Part shown: positions 8,518-18,466 of the stretch, piece by piece | How the letters are laid out: the number at the start of each line of letters is the position of its first letter | Numbering within the stretch: the first letter of the stretch is position 1 | NCBI GenBank assembly: GCA_019120315.1 | Contig: DWVJ01000031.1 | Span: forward strand, 62,001-126,000 | DNA length: 64,000 bases | Direction: 5' to 3' | From: Candidatus Ruminococcus avistercoris | GTDB lineage: Bacteria > Bacillota > Clostridia > Lachnospirales > Lachnospiraceae | Made by a program: the position numbers and the translations under genes | The notes under the pieces: generated by a model | What the model was told of the DNA's origin: nothing | Databases searched by the model: none | What the model saw: the letters and a program-made list of their open reading frames with translations, nothing else

Positions 8518-9251
8518 TGGAAGAGAAAAAGAACAGAAAAACCATCCGCCTGGACCGATATCTGGCAGAAATGCAGGTGGGAAGCCGTTCCCAGGTGAAA
8601 AATTTGATCCGTCAAAGACAGGTGACCGTCAACGGACAGACCGTACTGCGGCCAGAGACTCAGGTTTTGGCCGGCAGCGACTGCATAACCGTCCGGGGAC
8701 AGCAGATTTGCTATGTGCAGACGGAATATTATATGATGAACAAACCGGCCGGCGTCGTTTCCGCCACAAAGGATACCCGTGAAAAAACCGTACTGGATTT
8801 GCTGAAAGATGCAAAGCGGAACGATCTTTTTCCCGTGGGACGTCTGGATAAGGATACGGTCGGTCTTCTTCTGATCACCAACGACGGAGAACTGGCTCAT
8901 CGCCTGCTTTCACCGGGACGCCATGTGGACAAGGTGTATGAGGCAGCTATAAAAGGCCGGGTGACCGGTCAGGATGTGGACGCATTTGCCGCCGGCGTGG
9001 ATATCGGCGATGACAAGCCCTGCCTTCCGGCAAATCTTACCATACTGGAAAGCGGCGAAATTTCCCGCGTCCGGATCAAAATCCGGGAAGGCAGATACCA
9101 CCAGATCAAACGGATGTTTCAGGCTGTAGAAAAGGAAGTCCTTTTTCTGAAACGACTTTCCATGGGAAATCTTAAGCTGGACGAAACATTAAAGGAAGGG
9201 GAAGCCCGTCCCCTGACACCCGAGGAAACAGAAAGGCTGAAAGCACTATGA
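8517..9251 (+). CDS. Pseudouridine synthase, RsuA/RluB/E/F family
   Basis: A 244-residue protein. Start ATG 8517 shares its A with the rsmF stop and has GGAG nine bases upstream; the reading frame is open further upstream but inside rsmF. An S4 RNA-binding domain occupies residues ~8-55 (IRLDRYLAEMQVGSRSQV). The catalytic domain has LFPVGRLDKDTVGLLLITNDG with the active-site Asp in GRLDKDT, and REGRYHQIKRMF near the end, which is typical of RsuA-type enzymes acting on 16S U516 or 23S sites. Exact site not deducible. Confidence 0.92.
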   Translation: MEEKKNRKTIRLDRYLAEMQVGSRSQVKNLIRQRQVTVNGQTVLRPETQVLAGSDCITVRGQQICYVQTEYYMMNKPAGVVSATKDTREKTVLDLLKDAKRNDLFPVGRLDKDTVGLLLITNDGELAHRLLSPGRHVDKVYEAAIKGRVTGQDVDAFAAGVDIGDDKPCLPANLTILESGEISRVRIKIREGRYHQIKRMFQAVEKEVLFLKRLSMGNLKLDETLKEGEARPLTPEETERLKAL

Positions 9252-11134
9252 GTTTTTTACCGGTTACGAAAAAAGAATTGGAAGCCAGAAATATCACCCA
9301 GCCGGATTTCGTCTATATCTGCGGCGACGCCTACGTGGATCACTCCTCCTTTGGCAGCGCCATCATCACCCGGCTGCTGGAAAGCCGCGGCTATTCTGTG
9401 GGATTTATCGCCCAGCCGGACTGGAGAGATCCTGAAAGCATCAATGTTTTCGGGGAACCCCGTCTGGCTTTTATCGTTTCTTCCGGAAACATGGATTCCA
9501 TGGTCAATCACTATACTGTCAACAAGAAACGGCGAAAAAAAGACGCTTACTCTCCAGGCGGACAGACCGGGCTGCGGCCGGATCACGCGGTGGCCGTATA
9601 CGGAAACCTGATCCGCCGGACTTATCGCCATACGCCGGTGATCCTGGGCGGCATCGAGGCCAGTCTGCGAAGGCTGGGCCATTACGATTACTGGTCTGAT
9701 CAGGTAAAGCGCTCCGTACTGCTGGATTCCGGCGCGGATATCATTTCCTACGGTATGGGCGAGCATTCGATCGTGCAGATTGCAGAAGCGCTGGATAGCG
9801 GCATTCCCGTTTCCGAAATCACCTATGTGCCCGGCACCGTATACCGCGCTTCCCGGCTTTTGGAACAGGATCATATCCTCAGGCTGCCGGATTTTGACGA
9901 AATCTGTCATGATAAAACAGCTTATGCCCGAAGTTTTTATCTGCAATACCAGAATACAGATCCTTTTTCTTCCCGCCCGCTGGCGGAATACTACGGCAGC
10001 CGCGGCTATGTGGTTCAGAACCCGCCGGCCAAACCTTTAACCGCCATGGAAATGGATGACATCTACGGTTTGCCCTATATGGGGAAAGCCCATCCTTCCT
10101 ATGATTCTCTTGGAGGCGTCCCGGCTCTTACGGAAGTGAAATTCAGTCTGACCAGCAGCCGCGGCTGTTTCGGCGGATGCAGCTTCTGCGCCCTGACTTT
10201 TCATCAGGGACGAATTGTGCAGGTACGCAGCCAGGAATCTTTGCTTCAGGAAGCGAAAGCCTTCACCAAAGACCCGCAGTTTAAAGGATATATCCATGAT
10301 GTGGGCGGCCCCACCGCAGATTTTCGCCATCCATCCTGCGGGAAACAGATGGAAAAGGGCGTCTGCCAGAACCGTCAATGCCTGTGGCCCCGTCCCTGCC
10401 GGAACCTGGATCCGGACCACAGCGATTATATCCTCCTTCTTCGCCGGCTGCGCAGTCTTCCGAAGGTGAAAAAAGTCTTTATCCGTTCCGGTATCCGTTT
10501 CGATTACGTGCTGGCAGAAGAGAAGGATGACTTTTTAAAGGAGTTGATCCAGCATCACATCAGCGGCCAACTTCGGGTAGCTCCGGAGCACGTATCCGAT
10601 CCGGTGCTGGACTGCATGGGAAAGCCGCGCCACGAAGTATACCAGCGGTTTCTGAAGAAATTTTCAAAATATAATCAGGAATATCATCTGCAGCAGTACG
10701 CGGTGCCCTATTTCATGTCTTCCCACCCGGGATGCACCTTAAAAGACGCCGTCCAGCTGGCGGAGTACGTCCGCGATCTGGGATATATGCCGGAGCAGGT
10801 ACAGGATTTTTATCCGACCCCTTCCACCATCTCCACCTGTATGTACTACACCGGCCTGGATCCGCGAACCATGAAACCGGTATACGTACCGAAAACCCAT
10901 CATGAAAAAGCCATGCAGCGGGCTCTGCTGCAGTACCGCCTCCCTGAAAACCGCGCGCTGGTAAGGGAAGCACTGAAAAAAGCGGGAAGGGAAGACCTGA
11001 TCGGTTACGGCAAAAACTGTCTGCTGCGGCCGGAAAAGAAAGGGACACAGGACATGCCATCTCCCGAAAAACCAGCCAGGCCATTTAAAAAGAAAACCAT
11101 ACGCAACGTTCATAAAAAGAAAACAGGGAGGTAA
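9248..11134 (+). CDS. YgiQ family radical SAM protein (UPF0313)
   Basis: A 628-residue protein overlapping the previous stop (ATGA). An N-terminal ~290-residue B12-binding-like region begins MSFLPVTKKELEARNITQPDFVYICGDAYVDHSSFG. The radical-SAM core has TSSRGCFGGCSFCALTFHQGR, the CxxxCxxC iron-sulfur motif. A Cys-rich insert follows (HPSCGKQMEKGVCQNRQCLW). The family is widespread and its substrate is unknown. The C-terminus is Lys/Pro-rich (KTIRNVHKKKTGR). It is embedded among RNA-modification genes in one unit; that context hints at RNA or ribosome modification but does not prove it. Confidence 0.93.
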   Translation: MSFLPVTKKELEARNITQPDFVYICGDAYVDHSSFGSAIITRLLESRGYSVGFIAQPDWRDPESINVFGEPRLAFIVSSGNMDSMVNHYTVNKKRRKKDAYSPGGQTGLRPDHAVAVYGNLIRRTYRHTPVILGGIEASLRRLGHYDYWSDQVKRSVLLDSGADIISYGMGEHSIVQIAEALDSGIPVSEITYVPGTVYRASRLLEQDHILRLPDFDEICHDKTAYARSFYLQYQNTDPFSSRPLAEYYGSRGYVVQNPPAKPLTAMEMDDIYGLPYMGKAHPSYDSLGGVPALTEVKFSLTSSRGCFGGCSFCALTFHQGRIVQVRSQESLLQEAKAFTKDPQFKGYIHDVGGPTADFRHPSCGKQMEKGVCQNRQCLWPRPCRNLDPDHSDYILLLRRLRSLPKVKKVFIRSGIRFDYVLAEEKDDFLKELIQHHISGQLRVAPEHVSDPVLDCMGKPRHEVYQRFLKKFSKYNQEYHLQQYAVPYFMSSHPGCTLKDAVQLAEYVRDLGYMPEQVQDFYPTPSTISTCMYYTGLDPRTMKPVYVPKTHHEKAMQRALLQYRLPENRALVREALKKAGREDLIGYGKNCLLRPEKKGTQDMPSPEKPARPFKKKTIRNVHKKKTGR

Positions 11135-11136
11135 TC

Positions 11137-12117
11137 ATGCGAACTTTATCGGTGACAAAGGAACAATCCGGGCAGCGTCTGGATAAATTTCTGCAGAAAT
11201 ATCTCAGTCAAGCTCCCAAAAGTTTTCTTTATCGGATGCTGCGGAAAAAAAACATCGTACTGAACGGAAAAAAATCGGACGGCAGTGAAAAAATCGCGGT
11301 CGGCGATGAAATCAAACTGTTCCTTTCCGACGATACCATCGAAAAATTTTCCCGCAAAGCGCGTACCTTCCCCTACCGCAGACTGGATGTGATCTACGAA
11401 GACGAGCACGTTCTGATCGTCAACAAACCATCCGGCATGCTTTCTCAGAAAGCAAAACCGGAGGACATTTCTTTGAACGAATACGTCATCGGCTACCTGA
11501 TTCATGAAAACAGGCTGACGGAAGATACCCTTTTTACTTTTCGCCCCGGCATCTGCAACCGGCTGGACCGCAACACCAGCGGTCTTGTGCTGGCTGGAAA
11601 AACCGTAACCGGCCTGCAGGAAATGTCCGCGCTTTTAAAAGAACGCAGGGTACATAAATATTATCTTTGTCTGGTACACGGACGGGTGGAAAAAGGGCAG
11701 ACTATCCGGGGATATTTGCATAAAAATGAAAAATGTAATAAAGTAGAGGTGTACCAAACGCAGCTGCCCGGTACTTCTTATATCGAAACCTCCTACGAAC
11801 CGCTGTGCACCAACGGAAAGTTCACCCTTCTAAAGGTGCTGCTGACGACGGGAAAGACACACCAGATCCGCAGTCATCTGGCATCGGAGGGACACAGCAT
11901 CGTCGGGGATGGCAAATACGGCTCCAGAGGGCTGAATGAACCTGTTTGTAAGAAGTACGGCCTGCAGTATCAGCTGCTTCACAGCTGGAAGCTTTCGTTT
12001 CCGCTGCTGGAAACACCCTTTGAGGGCCTGAGCGAAAAAACGGTGACGGCGCCGCCGCCAAAGCTGTTTGAACGGATACTGCAGGGTGAACAACTTGGAG
12101 GAGTGGATCTATTATGA
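11137..12117 (+). CDS. RluA family pseudouridine synthase
   Basis: A 326-residue protein with an N-terminal S4 domain (residues 1-85, QRLDKFLQKYLSQAPKSFLYRMLRKKNI) and a catalytic domain with RLDRNTSGLVLAGKT, the Asp of which is the active-site nucleophile. TTGKTHQIRSHL is the conserved RluA-family motif III. It lies two bases after ygiQ and overlaps lepB by 4 bp. The target could be a 23S rRNA site as in RluC, but the family cannot be resolved by eye. Confidence 0.92.
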   Translation: MRTLSVTKEQSGQRLDKFLQKYLSQAPKSFLYRMLRKKNIVLNGKKSDGSEKIAVGDEIKLFLSDDTIEKFSRKARTFPYRRLDVIYEDEHVLIVNKPSGMLSQKAKPEDISLNEYVIGYLIHENRLTEDTLFTFRPGICNRLDRNTSGLVLAGKTVTGLQEMSALLKERRVHKYYLCLVHGRVEKGQTIRGYLHKNEKCNKVEVYQTQLPGTSYIETSYEPLCTNGKFTLLKVLLTTGKTHQIRSHLASEGHSIVGDGKYGSRGLNEPVCKKYGLQYQLLHSWKLSFPLLETPFEGLSEKTVTAPPPKLFERILQGEQLGGVDLL

Positions 12118-12641
12118 AAACATTGTGGAGTGAAGTATGGGATTATGTAAAAATGATCCTCTTTGTGGTTGTATTCGTTTTGATCGTCAATAATTTTATC
12201 ATCATCAATGCCAAGATACCGTCCGAATCCATGGAAAATACCATCATGACCGGCGACCAGATCTTCGGCAACCGGCTGGCTTATCTCAATCACGGACCGG
12301 AACGGTATGATATCATCATTTTCAAATATCCGGACAATGAATCAAAATTATTCATCAAACGGGTGATCGGACTGCCCGGCGAGACGGTAACCATCCGGGA
12401 CGGCAAGGTCTATATCAATGACAACAAAGAACCTTTGGACGACAGCTTTATCCCGGAACCGATGGAAGGAGATTTCGGCCCCTACGAAGTTCCCGAGGAT
12501 CATTATTTCGTATTGGGCGACAACCGGAACTGGTCCAAGGATTCCCGATTCTGGAACAACACCTATGTCGCCCGGGACAAGATTTTGGGAAAGGCTGTGC
12601 TGCGCTACTATCCCTTTAATAAAATCGGATTTATCAAATAG
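12114..12641 (+). CDS. lepB: Type I signal peptidase
   Basis: A 175-residue membrane-anchored serine protease that removes signal peptides. One N-terminal transmembrane segment (residues ~11-32) is followed by box B IPSESMENTIMTGDQI with the nucleophile Ser39, box D with the general base Lys82 in FIKRVIGLPGE, and box E VLGDNRNWSKDSR. The length is typical of the Gram-positive SipS type. ATGA overlap with the upstream pseudouridine synthase and 15 bp to recU place it in a long operon. Confidence 0.95.
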   Translation: MKTLWSEVWDYVKMILFVVVFVLIVNNFIIINAKIPSESMENTIMTGDQIFGNRLAYLNHGPERYDIIIFKYPDNESKLFIKRVIGLPGETVTIRDGKVYINDNKEPLDDSFIPEPMEGDFGPYEVPEDHYFVLGDNRNWSKDSRFWNNTYVARDKILGKAVLRYYPFNKIGFIK

Positions 12642-12656
12642 GAGACTTGACATTAT

Positions 12657-13190
12657 ATGGCAACATGGAATTCCAGAGGCCTTCGCGGATCCACACTGGA
12701 GGATCTGATCAACCGGACCAACGAACAGTATCGGGAAAAGGGCCTGGCGCTGATCCAGAAAGTGCCCACCCCCATCACCCCCATCAAGATCGATAAAGAA
12801 CACCGCCACATTACGCTGGCTTATTTTGAGAAAAAAAGCACCGTGGACTATATCGGAGCAGTGCAGGGTTTCCCTGTCTGCTTCGATGCCAAAGAGTGCA
12901 ACACCGATACCTTTCCCCTGGCAAACATCCATCCCCATCAGATGGATTTCATGGGCGAATTTGAGCGTCAGGGAGGGATCGCCTTCCTGATTCTGTTTTT
13001 CACAGCAAGAAATGAATTTTATTATCTGAAATACAGCCATATTCAGGAATTCTTTACCCGGGCGCAGCAGGGAGGACGAAAACGGTTTTCCCATGATGAA
13101 CTGGATCCGGACTATATCCTGTGCAACAAAAACGGTTTTCTCGTACCCTATCTGGACGGACTGCAAAAGGACATTCTGTCCAGGGATTGA
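12657..13190 (+). CDS. recU: Holliday junction resolvase RecU
   Basis: A 177-residue structure-specific nuclease that cuts four-way junctions in Gram-positive bacteria. The ATG is preceded by a GGAGA site at the lepB stop. Catalytic-core motifs are STVDYIGAVQGFPVCFDAKEC (acidic residues and the Lys of the PD-(D/E)XK-type centre) and PHQMDFMGEFERQGGIAF. Length and motifs match the Firmicute family, although the N-terminus is short, beginning MATWNSRGLRGSTLEDLIN. Its TGA stop lies inside the -35 element of the his operon promoter. Confidence 0.93.
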   Translation: MATWNSRGLRGSTLEDLINRTNEQYREKGLALIQKVPTPITPIKIDKEHRHITLAYFEKKSTVDYIGAVQGFPVCFDAKECNTDTFPLANIHPHQMDFMGEFERQGGIAFLILFFTARNEFYYLKYSHIQEFFTRAQQGGRKRFSHDELDPDYILCNKNGFLVPYLDGLQKDILSRD

Positions 13191-13215
13191 CATTTCTGTC
13201 AGAATTTCGTATAAT
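13187..13215 (+). promoter_or_regulatory. Perfect-consensus sigma-A promoter of the histidine operon
   Basis: TTGACA (13187-13192), exactly 17 bp, TATAAT (13210-13215). The -35 overlaps the recU stop codon. The 5' leader of about 70 nt includes a small hairpin (TGGTAA-TTTG-TTACCA, around 13229-13244) before the GGAGGACAG binding site. No T-box or His-rich leader peptide is visible. Confidence 0.85.
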
Positions 13216-13289
13216 CGAAAAGATTCGTATGGTAATTTGTTACCATGGTAGCACACTAAAGTATTAAAGTACAGCAGGAGGACAGCAGT

Positions 13290-14516
13290 ATGATACAAAG
13301 AATGTTTCACACACCGGAGGGCGTGCGTGATGTATATAACGGCGAATGCCAGCGGAAACAGTTCCTGACCAGGGAACTAAAGGATGTGGTTCACAGTTAC
13401 GGGTACTGCGACATTGAGACGCCCACCTTTGAATATTTTGATGTATTCAGCCGGGAGGTGGGGACGACCCCTTCCAAGGATCTTTATAAATTTTTTGACC
13501 GGGAGGGAAATACCCTGGTGCTCCGGCCGGACTTTACGCCTTCCGTAGCCCGGGCGGCGGCCAAGTATTTTCTGGAAGACGGGTTTCCCGTACGTCTTTG
13601 CTATCAGGGAAGTACTTTTATCAACAACAGCAGCTATCAGGGCCGTCTGAAGGAATCCACCGAGATGGGCGTGGAACTGATCGGAGACGATTCCATCGAC
13701 GCGGATGCGGAAATTCTTACCATGACGGTGGAGATGCTGAAAAAAACCGGACTGAGCGAATTTCAGATCAGCGTAGGCCAGGTGGATTTTTTCAAATCGC
13801 TGATTGAAGAAGCTCATATGTCAGAAGAGACGGTGATGGAACTGCGCGAACTGATCTCCAACAAAAATCATTTCGGTGTGGAGGAACTGATTGCCAGCCA
13901 GAAATTACCTTCCAAGCTGGAGCAGGCCTTTCTTCGCCTTCCCCAGCTGTTCGGCTCATCCGATATCCTGCAGGAGGCAAAAGAACTGACGGATAACCCG
14001 CGCGCCCTTGCTGCAGTACGGCGTCTGGAGCAGATCTATGAGATTCTGAAACTGTACGGCGCGGACCGCTATGTCTCCTTTGATCTTGGCATGCTGAGTA
14101 AATATAAGTACTATACCGGTATTATTTTTCAGGGATACACCTACGGGTCCGGTTCCCCTCTGGTCAAGGGGGGACGGTATGACAGCCTGATGGGACATTT
14201 CCTGCGTCCAGCTCCCGCCATCGGCTTCGCGCTGGTGATGGAGCAGGTGATGAACGCGCTGGAACGGCAGAATATTTCCACAGACATTGAAAACCGCAGC
14301 GCTTTGATTCTTTTTGATCCAAAGGCACGCGCCTGCGCTCTACAGCTTGCCAGGGAAAAAAGAGCCCTGCACATTCCTGTCACCTGCATGGCGATGGATA
14401 CTATCCGGTCACGGGAGCAGTACATCGAATACGGAGAAAAAAATCATTACCACAGTATCCTGCTGGTAGATGAAAATGATAAGATTACAACGATAGAGAG
14501 GAAGACAGACCAATGA
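13290..14516 (+). CDS. hisZ: ATP phosphoribosyltransferase regulatory subunit HisZ
   Basis: A 408-residue HisRS-like paralogue without aminoacylation role; it forms the hetero-octamer with short HisG and provides feedback control by histidine. It begins with [17 protein letters not shown] and keeps the class II synthetase-like motif 2 region [10 protein letters not shown] and the Gly-rich [17 protein letters not shown]. It lacks the C-terminal anticodon-binding domain of HisRS, and its position directly before a 214-residue HisG confirms HisZ rather than a true synthetase. ATGA overlap with hisG. Confidence 0.93.
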   Translation: MIQRMFHTPEGVRDVYNGECQRKQFLTRELKDVVHSYGYCDIETPTFEYFDVFSREVGTTPSKDLYKFFDREGNTLVLRPDFTPSVARAAAKYFLEDGFPVRLCYQGSTFINNSSYQGRLKESTEMGVELIGDDSIDADAEILTMTVEMLKKTGLSEFQISVGQVDFFKSLIEEAHMSEETVMELRELISNKNHFGVEELIASQKLPSKLEQAFLRLPQLFGSSDILQEAKELTDNPRALAAVRRLEQIYEILKLYGADRYVSFDLGMLSKYKYYTGIIFQGYTYGSGSPLVKGGRYDSLMGHFLRPAPAIGFALVMEQVMNALERQNISTDIENRSALILFDPKARACALQLAREKRALHIPVTCMAMDTIRSREQYIEYGEKNHYHSILLVDENDKITTIERKTDQ

Positions 14517-15157
14517 GATACCTGACCTTTGCCCTGGGAAAAGGACGACTTGCAAAGACCACACTGGAGCTCTTTGAAAAAATCGGAATTACCTGCGAGG
14601 AGATGAAAGACAAGGATTCCCGGAAACTGATCTTTGTCAATGAAGATCTGAAACTGCGGTTCTTTTTGTCCAAAGGGCCTGACGTACCCACCTATGTGGA
14701 ATACGGCGCCGCAGACATCGGCATCGTGGGCCGGGACACGATCCTGGAAGAAGGCCGCAAGCTTTATGAGGTGATGGATCTTGGATTCGGAAAATGCCGC
14801 ATGTGCGTCTGCGGACCGGAATCCGCCGCAGAACTGCTGAAACATAACCAGCTGATCCGCGTGGCTACCAAGTACCCCAATATTGCCCGGGATTATTTTC
14901 ATAATAAGAAGCATCAGACCGTGGAAATCATCAAACTGAACGGCTCCATCGAGCTGGCCCCCATCGTAGGACTTTCCGAAGTGATCGTGGATATCGTGGA
15001 GACCGGTTCCACCTTGAAGGAGAACGGACTGAAGGTCCTGGAAGAAGTATGCCCCCTTTCCGCACGGATGGTGGTCAACCAGGTCAGTATGAAGATGGAG
15101 AATGAACGGATCACCAGACTGATCCGGGATTTAAGAGCAGTCATCACAGAAAAATAA
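14513..15157 (+). CDS. hisG: ATP phosphoribosyltransferase catalytic subunit (short form)
   Basis: A 214-residue enzyme for the first step of histidine synthesis, joining ATP and PRPP. It begins [14 protein letters not shown] and shows [14 protein letters not shown] and the PRPP loop [15 protein letters not shown]. The C-terminal ACT-like regulatory domain of long HisG is absent, consistent with dependence on HisZ. It overlaps hisZ by 4 bp; hisD follows after 28 bp. Confidence 0.97.
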   Translation: MRYLTFALGKGRLAKTTLELFEKIGITCEEMKDKDSRKLIFVNEDLKLRFFLSKGPDVPTYVEYGAADIGIVGRDTILEEGRKLYEVMDLGFGKCRMCVCGPESAAELLKHNQLIRVATKYPNIARDYFHNKKHQTVEIIKLNGSIELAPIVGLSEVIVDIVETGSTLKENGLKVLEEVCPLSARMVVNQVSMKMENERITRLIRDLRAVITEK

Positions 15158-15185
15158 TGCGTGCAAAAGGAATGGTGGATAAATC

Positions 15186-16484
15186 ATGAAAATTGTCAAT
15201 CTTACAGAAGAAGGAACCAGAAATTTACTGGAGAACATGCTGAAACGTTCCCCTTCCCAGTACGGGGACTATGAAAATAAAGTAAAAGACATCCTGCAGA
15301 ATGTGCAGACGCGGGGCGACGAGGCGGTATTTGAATATACAAAGGCTTTCGATCATGTAGAACTTAACGAAAGCAGCGTGCGGGTGACACCGGAAGAAAT
15401 CCAGGAGGCCTGCCGTCTGGTTGATCAGAAGCTTCTGGCTGTCATCCGCAAAGCGCTGATCAACATCCGCAGCTATCATGAAAAGCAAAAGAGAAACAGC
15501 TGGTTCGATTCCAGCGAAAAGGGGACGCTTCTGGGCCAGAAAATCACCCCTCTGGCCACTGCGGGCGTTTACGTGCCGGGCGGAAAAGCCGCCTATCCTT
15601 CTTCGGTTCTGATGAACGTCGTGCCCGCAAAAGTGGCAGGTGTGAAAAAGATTATCATGACCACGCCCTGCGGGAAAGACGGAAAAGTTAACCCCGTGGT
15701 GCTGGCAGCCGCCAGCGAAGCCGGTGTGGACGAGATCTATAAGATCGGCGGCGCTCAGGCTATTGCAGCCATGGCTTACGGCACCGCTTCCATTCCCAAG
15801 GTGGATAAGATCGTAGGGCCGGGCAATATTTATGTCGCCCTGGCAAAAAAAGCAGTGTACGGTCATGTCAGCATCGATTCCATCGCCGGCCCCAGCGAGA
15901 TTCTGGTGCTGGCCGATGAAACCGCCAATCCCCGCTACGTGGCCGCAGATCTTCTGTCACAGGCAGAACACGATGAACTGGCCTGCGCCATTTTGATCAC
16001 CACCAGCCAGACTCTGGCAGAAAAAGTCAGCAAAGAAGTGGAGCAGTTCGTCCAGACCCTTTCCCGGCGGGAAATTATCGAAAAATCCCTGGATCAGTTT
16101 GGAAGGATCCTGGTAGCGGACTGCGTGGAACAGGCCGTGGAAGCGGCCAATGAAATCGCCTCAGAGCATCTGGAAATCGTAATGAAAGATCCCTTTGAAA
16201 TCATGACGAAAATCCGCAATGCCGGCGCCATTTTCATCGGAGAGTACAGCAGCGAACCGCTGGGCGACTATTTCGCCGGCCCCAACCATATCCTGCCTAC
16301 CAATGGAACGGCTAAATTTTTCTCCCCTCTGTCGGTGGATGATTTTGTAAAAAAATCCAGTGTGATTTACTATTCCCGGGAGGCCCTGGAGGAAATCCAT
16401 CAGGATATCATCCATTTTGCACAGGCGGAAGGACTGACCGCCCACGCCAATTCCATCCAGGTGCGTTTTGAAGAAGACAAGTAA
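15186..16484 (+). CDS. hisD: Histidinol dehydrogenase
   Basis: A 432-residue zinc enzyme that oxidises L-histidinol to histidine in two NAD-dependent steps. Conserved blocks visible include PLATAGVYVPGGKAAYPSSV, KIGGAQAIAAMAYGT, VDKIVGPGNIYVALAKK, SIAGPSEILVLAD, LLSQAEHDELACAIL and GDYFAGPNHILPTNGTAKF. Length is typical of the family. A GGTGG site precedes the ATG. Fourth position in this operon is taken by hisB, 12 bp downstream. Confidence 0.97.
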   Translation: MKIVNLTEEGTRNLLENMLKRSPSQYGDYENKVKDILQNVQTRGDEAVFEYTKAFDHVELNESSVRVTPEEIQEACRLVDQKLLAVIRKALINIRSYHEKQKRNSWFDSSEKGTLLGQKITPLATAGVYVPGGKAAYPSSVLMNVVPAKVAGVKKIIMTTPCGKDGKVNPVVLAAASEAGVDEIYKIGGAQAIAAMAYGTASIPKVDKIVGPGNIYVALAKKAVYGHVSIDSIAGPSEILVLADETANPRYVAADLLSQAEHDELACAILITTSQTLAEKVSKEVEQFVQTLSRREIIEKSLDQFGRILVADCVEQAVEAANEIASEHLEIVMKDPFEIMTKIRNAGAIFIGEYSSEPLGDYFAGPNHILPTNGTAKFFSPLSVDDFVKKSSVIYYSREALEEIHQDIIHFAQAEGLTAHANSIQVRFEEDK

Positions 16485-16496
16485 GGGGAGAGTATT

Positions 16497-17081
16497 ATGA
16501 GAACAGCCAGAATTACACGAAATACAAAGGAAACGCAGATCGCCATGGAGTTCAATCTGGACGGCAGCGGAAAAGCAAAGATCGATACCGGCATCGGTTT
16601 CTTCGACCATATGCTGGACGGATTCACCCGTCACGGCCTGTTTGATCTGAACTTAGACGTCACCGGCGATCTTAAGGTGGACTGCCACCATACGGTTGAA
16701 GACACGGGAATCGTACTGGGACGGGCCATTGCCGAAGCTGTGGGAGATAAAAAGGGCATCCGGCGCTATGGAAGCCGGATTTTGCCCATGGATGAAGCGC
16801 TGGTACTGTGTGCCGTCGATCTGGGCGGACGTCCCTGGCTTTCCCTGGATTATGAGTTCTCACAGGAACGGGTGGGAGACCTGGATACGGAAATGATCCG
16901 TGAATTTTTCTACGCCGTCTCCTACAGCGCCGCCATGAATCTGCACCTCAAAGTGCTGGACGGCTCCAATACCCATCATATCATCGAAGCAATGTTTAAA
17001 GCTTTTTCCAAGGCACTGGATGAAGCGGTATCTTTTGATCCGCGCATCACCGATGTCCTGTCCACAAAAGGAACACTGTAA
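16497..17081 (+). CDS. hisB: Imidazoleglycerol-phosphate dehydratase
   Basis: A 194-residue manganese enzyme for the sixth step of the pathway. Visible metal-binding histidine motifs are GFFDHMLDGFTRHG, DCHHTVEDTGI and SNTHHIIEAMFKAF. It is the monofunctional dehydratase, with no histidinol-phosphatase domain. It sits 12 bp after hisD and 14 bp before hisIE, preceded by GGGGAGAG. Confidence 0.97.
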   Translation: MRTARITRNTKETQIAMEFNLDGSGKAKIDTGIGFFDHMLDGFTRHGLFDLNLDVTGDLKVDCHHTVEDTGIVLGRAIAEAVGDKKGIRRYGSRILPMDEALVLCAVDLGGRPWLSLDYEFSQERVGDLDTEMIREFFYAVSYSAAMNLHLKVLDGSNTHHIIEAMFKAFSKALDEAVSFDPRITDVLSTKGTL

Positions 17082-17095
17082 GGGAGGAATGACAG

Positions 17096-18385
17096 ATGAA
17101 GAAAAAAAGTATCGTTCCCTGTATTTATCTTTTCTCCGGCCAGGCCGTGGCCGGCTTTAAAGAACGCAACGTATTCGAATGCAAGGATGTACAGGAACTT
17201 GCCGGTTTTTACAGCGATAACGGAGCAGATGAGCTTCTTGTATTTGATCTGTCCGGCGATGATCCGTCCCATGAGGAGGCCATCGCCAATATCAAACAGA
17301 TCTGTTCCGTATCTGAAGTGCCGGTGACAGCGGCCGGAAATATCAAACGGATGGAAGACGTGAAGAAACTGATTTATGCCGGCTGTTCCAGAGCCGTGCT
17401 TAATTTCAGCAAAGAATCCAACATACAGCTGCTGGAAGAAGTCTCCAAAAAATTCGGCAAAGAAAAGATCGCCGTCTGCGTGGCAAAAAAAGAAGAATTT
17501 TCCGATCATCAGCAGGATATCGAGACCTATGCCAGCCTGGTGATCTGTTTAAAAGAAATCCTTCAGGAAGAAGTCCGCAGACTCTCCGATATTCCCATCC
17601 TGCTGCTCTGTGACCGCATGGATGAAGAGCAGGTGACCGCCGTGCTGGAAAGCGACGGTGCGGACGGTGTCACCGGGGCATGGGTCAGCGCCCTGGACAC
17701 ACAGCTGATGCAGCTGAAAACCACGCTGAAGGGAAAAGGAATTGCCGTAAACACCCTGGAGAGCAGTATTCCCTGGTCGGAATTCAAAAAGAACAGCGAC
17801 AACATGGTTCCGGTGGTGGTACAGGATTACAAGACCGATGAAGTACTGATGGTGGCGTATATGAACGAAGAAGCCTTTAATACCACCCTGGAAACCGGTA
17901 AAATGACTTACTACAGCCGCAGCCGCAATGAGCTGTGGACCAAGGGTATGACCAGCGGACACGTGCAGTACGTGAAATCCCTTTCCATCGACTGCGACAA
18001 GGACACCATCCTGGCAAAAGTATCCCAGGTGGGCGCAGCCTGTCACACAGGAAACCGCTCCTGCTTCTTTACGGAACTGGTCAGAAAAGAGTATAAAGAT
18101 TCCAACCCTCTTCATGTATTCCAGAACGTCTATAACGTCATTCTGGACCGGAAGATTCATCCCAAAGACGGCTCCTACACCAATTATCTGTTCGATAAGG
18201 GAATCGACAAAATTCTGAAAAAAGTGGGAGAAGAGTGTACGGAAATCGTCATCGCCGCCAAAAATCCGGACCGGGAAGAAATCAAATACGAAATTTCCGA
18301 TTTCCTGTATCATGTGATGGTGCTGATGGCGGAAAAGGGCGTCACCTGGGAAGACATTACTTCCGAACTGGAACACCGCTCCTGA
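17096..18385 (+). CDS. hisIE: HisIE with an N-terminal degenerate HisA/HisF-like barrel
   Basis: A 429-residue fusion. Residues ~5-220 resemble the HisA/HisF half-barrel fold ([35 protein letters not shown]) but the catalytic aspartates are absent: the LD of PCLDV is replaced by Tyr11, and the second, in VxIDAK, by Ala130. Residues ~226-335 are phosphoribosyl-AMP cyclohydrolase with [11 protein letters not shown], the metal DCDKD (299-303), [11 protein letters not shown]. Residues ~340-429 are phosphoribosyl-ATP pyrophosphatase ([26 protein letters not shown]). The HisI and HisE parts look active; the front domain is likely structural or regulatory. hisH, hisA, hisF and hisC are not in this operon, so they must lie elsewhere or be missing. 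Confidence 0.9.
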   Translation: MKKKSIVPCIYLFSGQAVAGFKERNVFECKDVQELAGFYSDNGADELLVFDLSGDDPSHEEAIANIKQICSVSEVPVTAAGNIKRMEDVKKLIYAGCSRAVLNFSKESNIQLLEEVSKKFGKEKIAVCVAKKEEFSDHQQDIETYASLVICLKEILQEEVRRLSDIPILLLCDRMDEEQVTAVLESDGADGVTGAWVSALDTQLMQLKTTLKGKGIAVNTLESSIPWSEFKKNSDNMVPVVVQDYKTDEVLMVAYMNEEAFNTTLETGKMTYYSRSRNELWTKGMTSGHVQYVKSLSIDCDKDTILAKVSQVGAACHTGNRSCFFTELVRKEYKDSNPLHVFQNVYNVILDRKIHPKDGSYTNYLFDKGIDKILKKVGEECTEIVIAAKNPDREEIKYEISDFLYHVMVLMAEKGVTWEDITSELEHRS

Positions 18386-18398
18386 GCGGCAAAACCAT

Positions 18399-18427
18399 TT
18401 TACAAAAATTTTACAATGCGCTATAAT
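18399..18427 (+). promoter_or_regulatory. Predicted promoter for the FUSC-family gene
   Basis: TTTACA (18399-18404), 17-bp spacer, TATAAT (18422-18427), starting 14 bases after the hisIE stop. Implies independent transcription of the downstream membrane protein. Confidence 0.7.
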
Positions 18428-18466
18428 AAAGACAGATGAGAAACAGCAGAAAAGAGGGTGGGGCGC

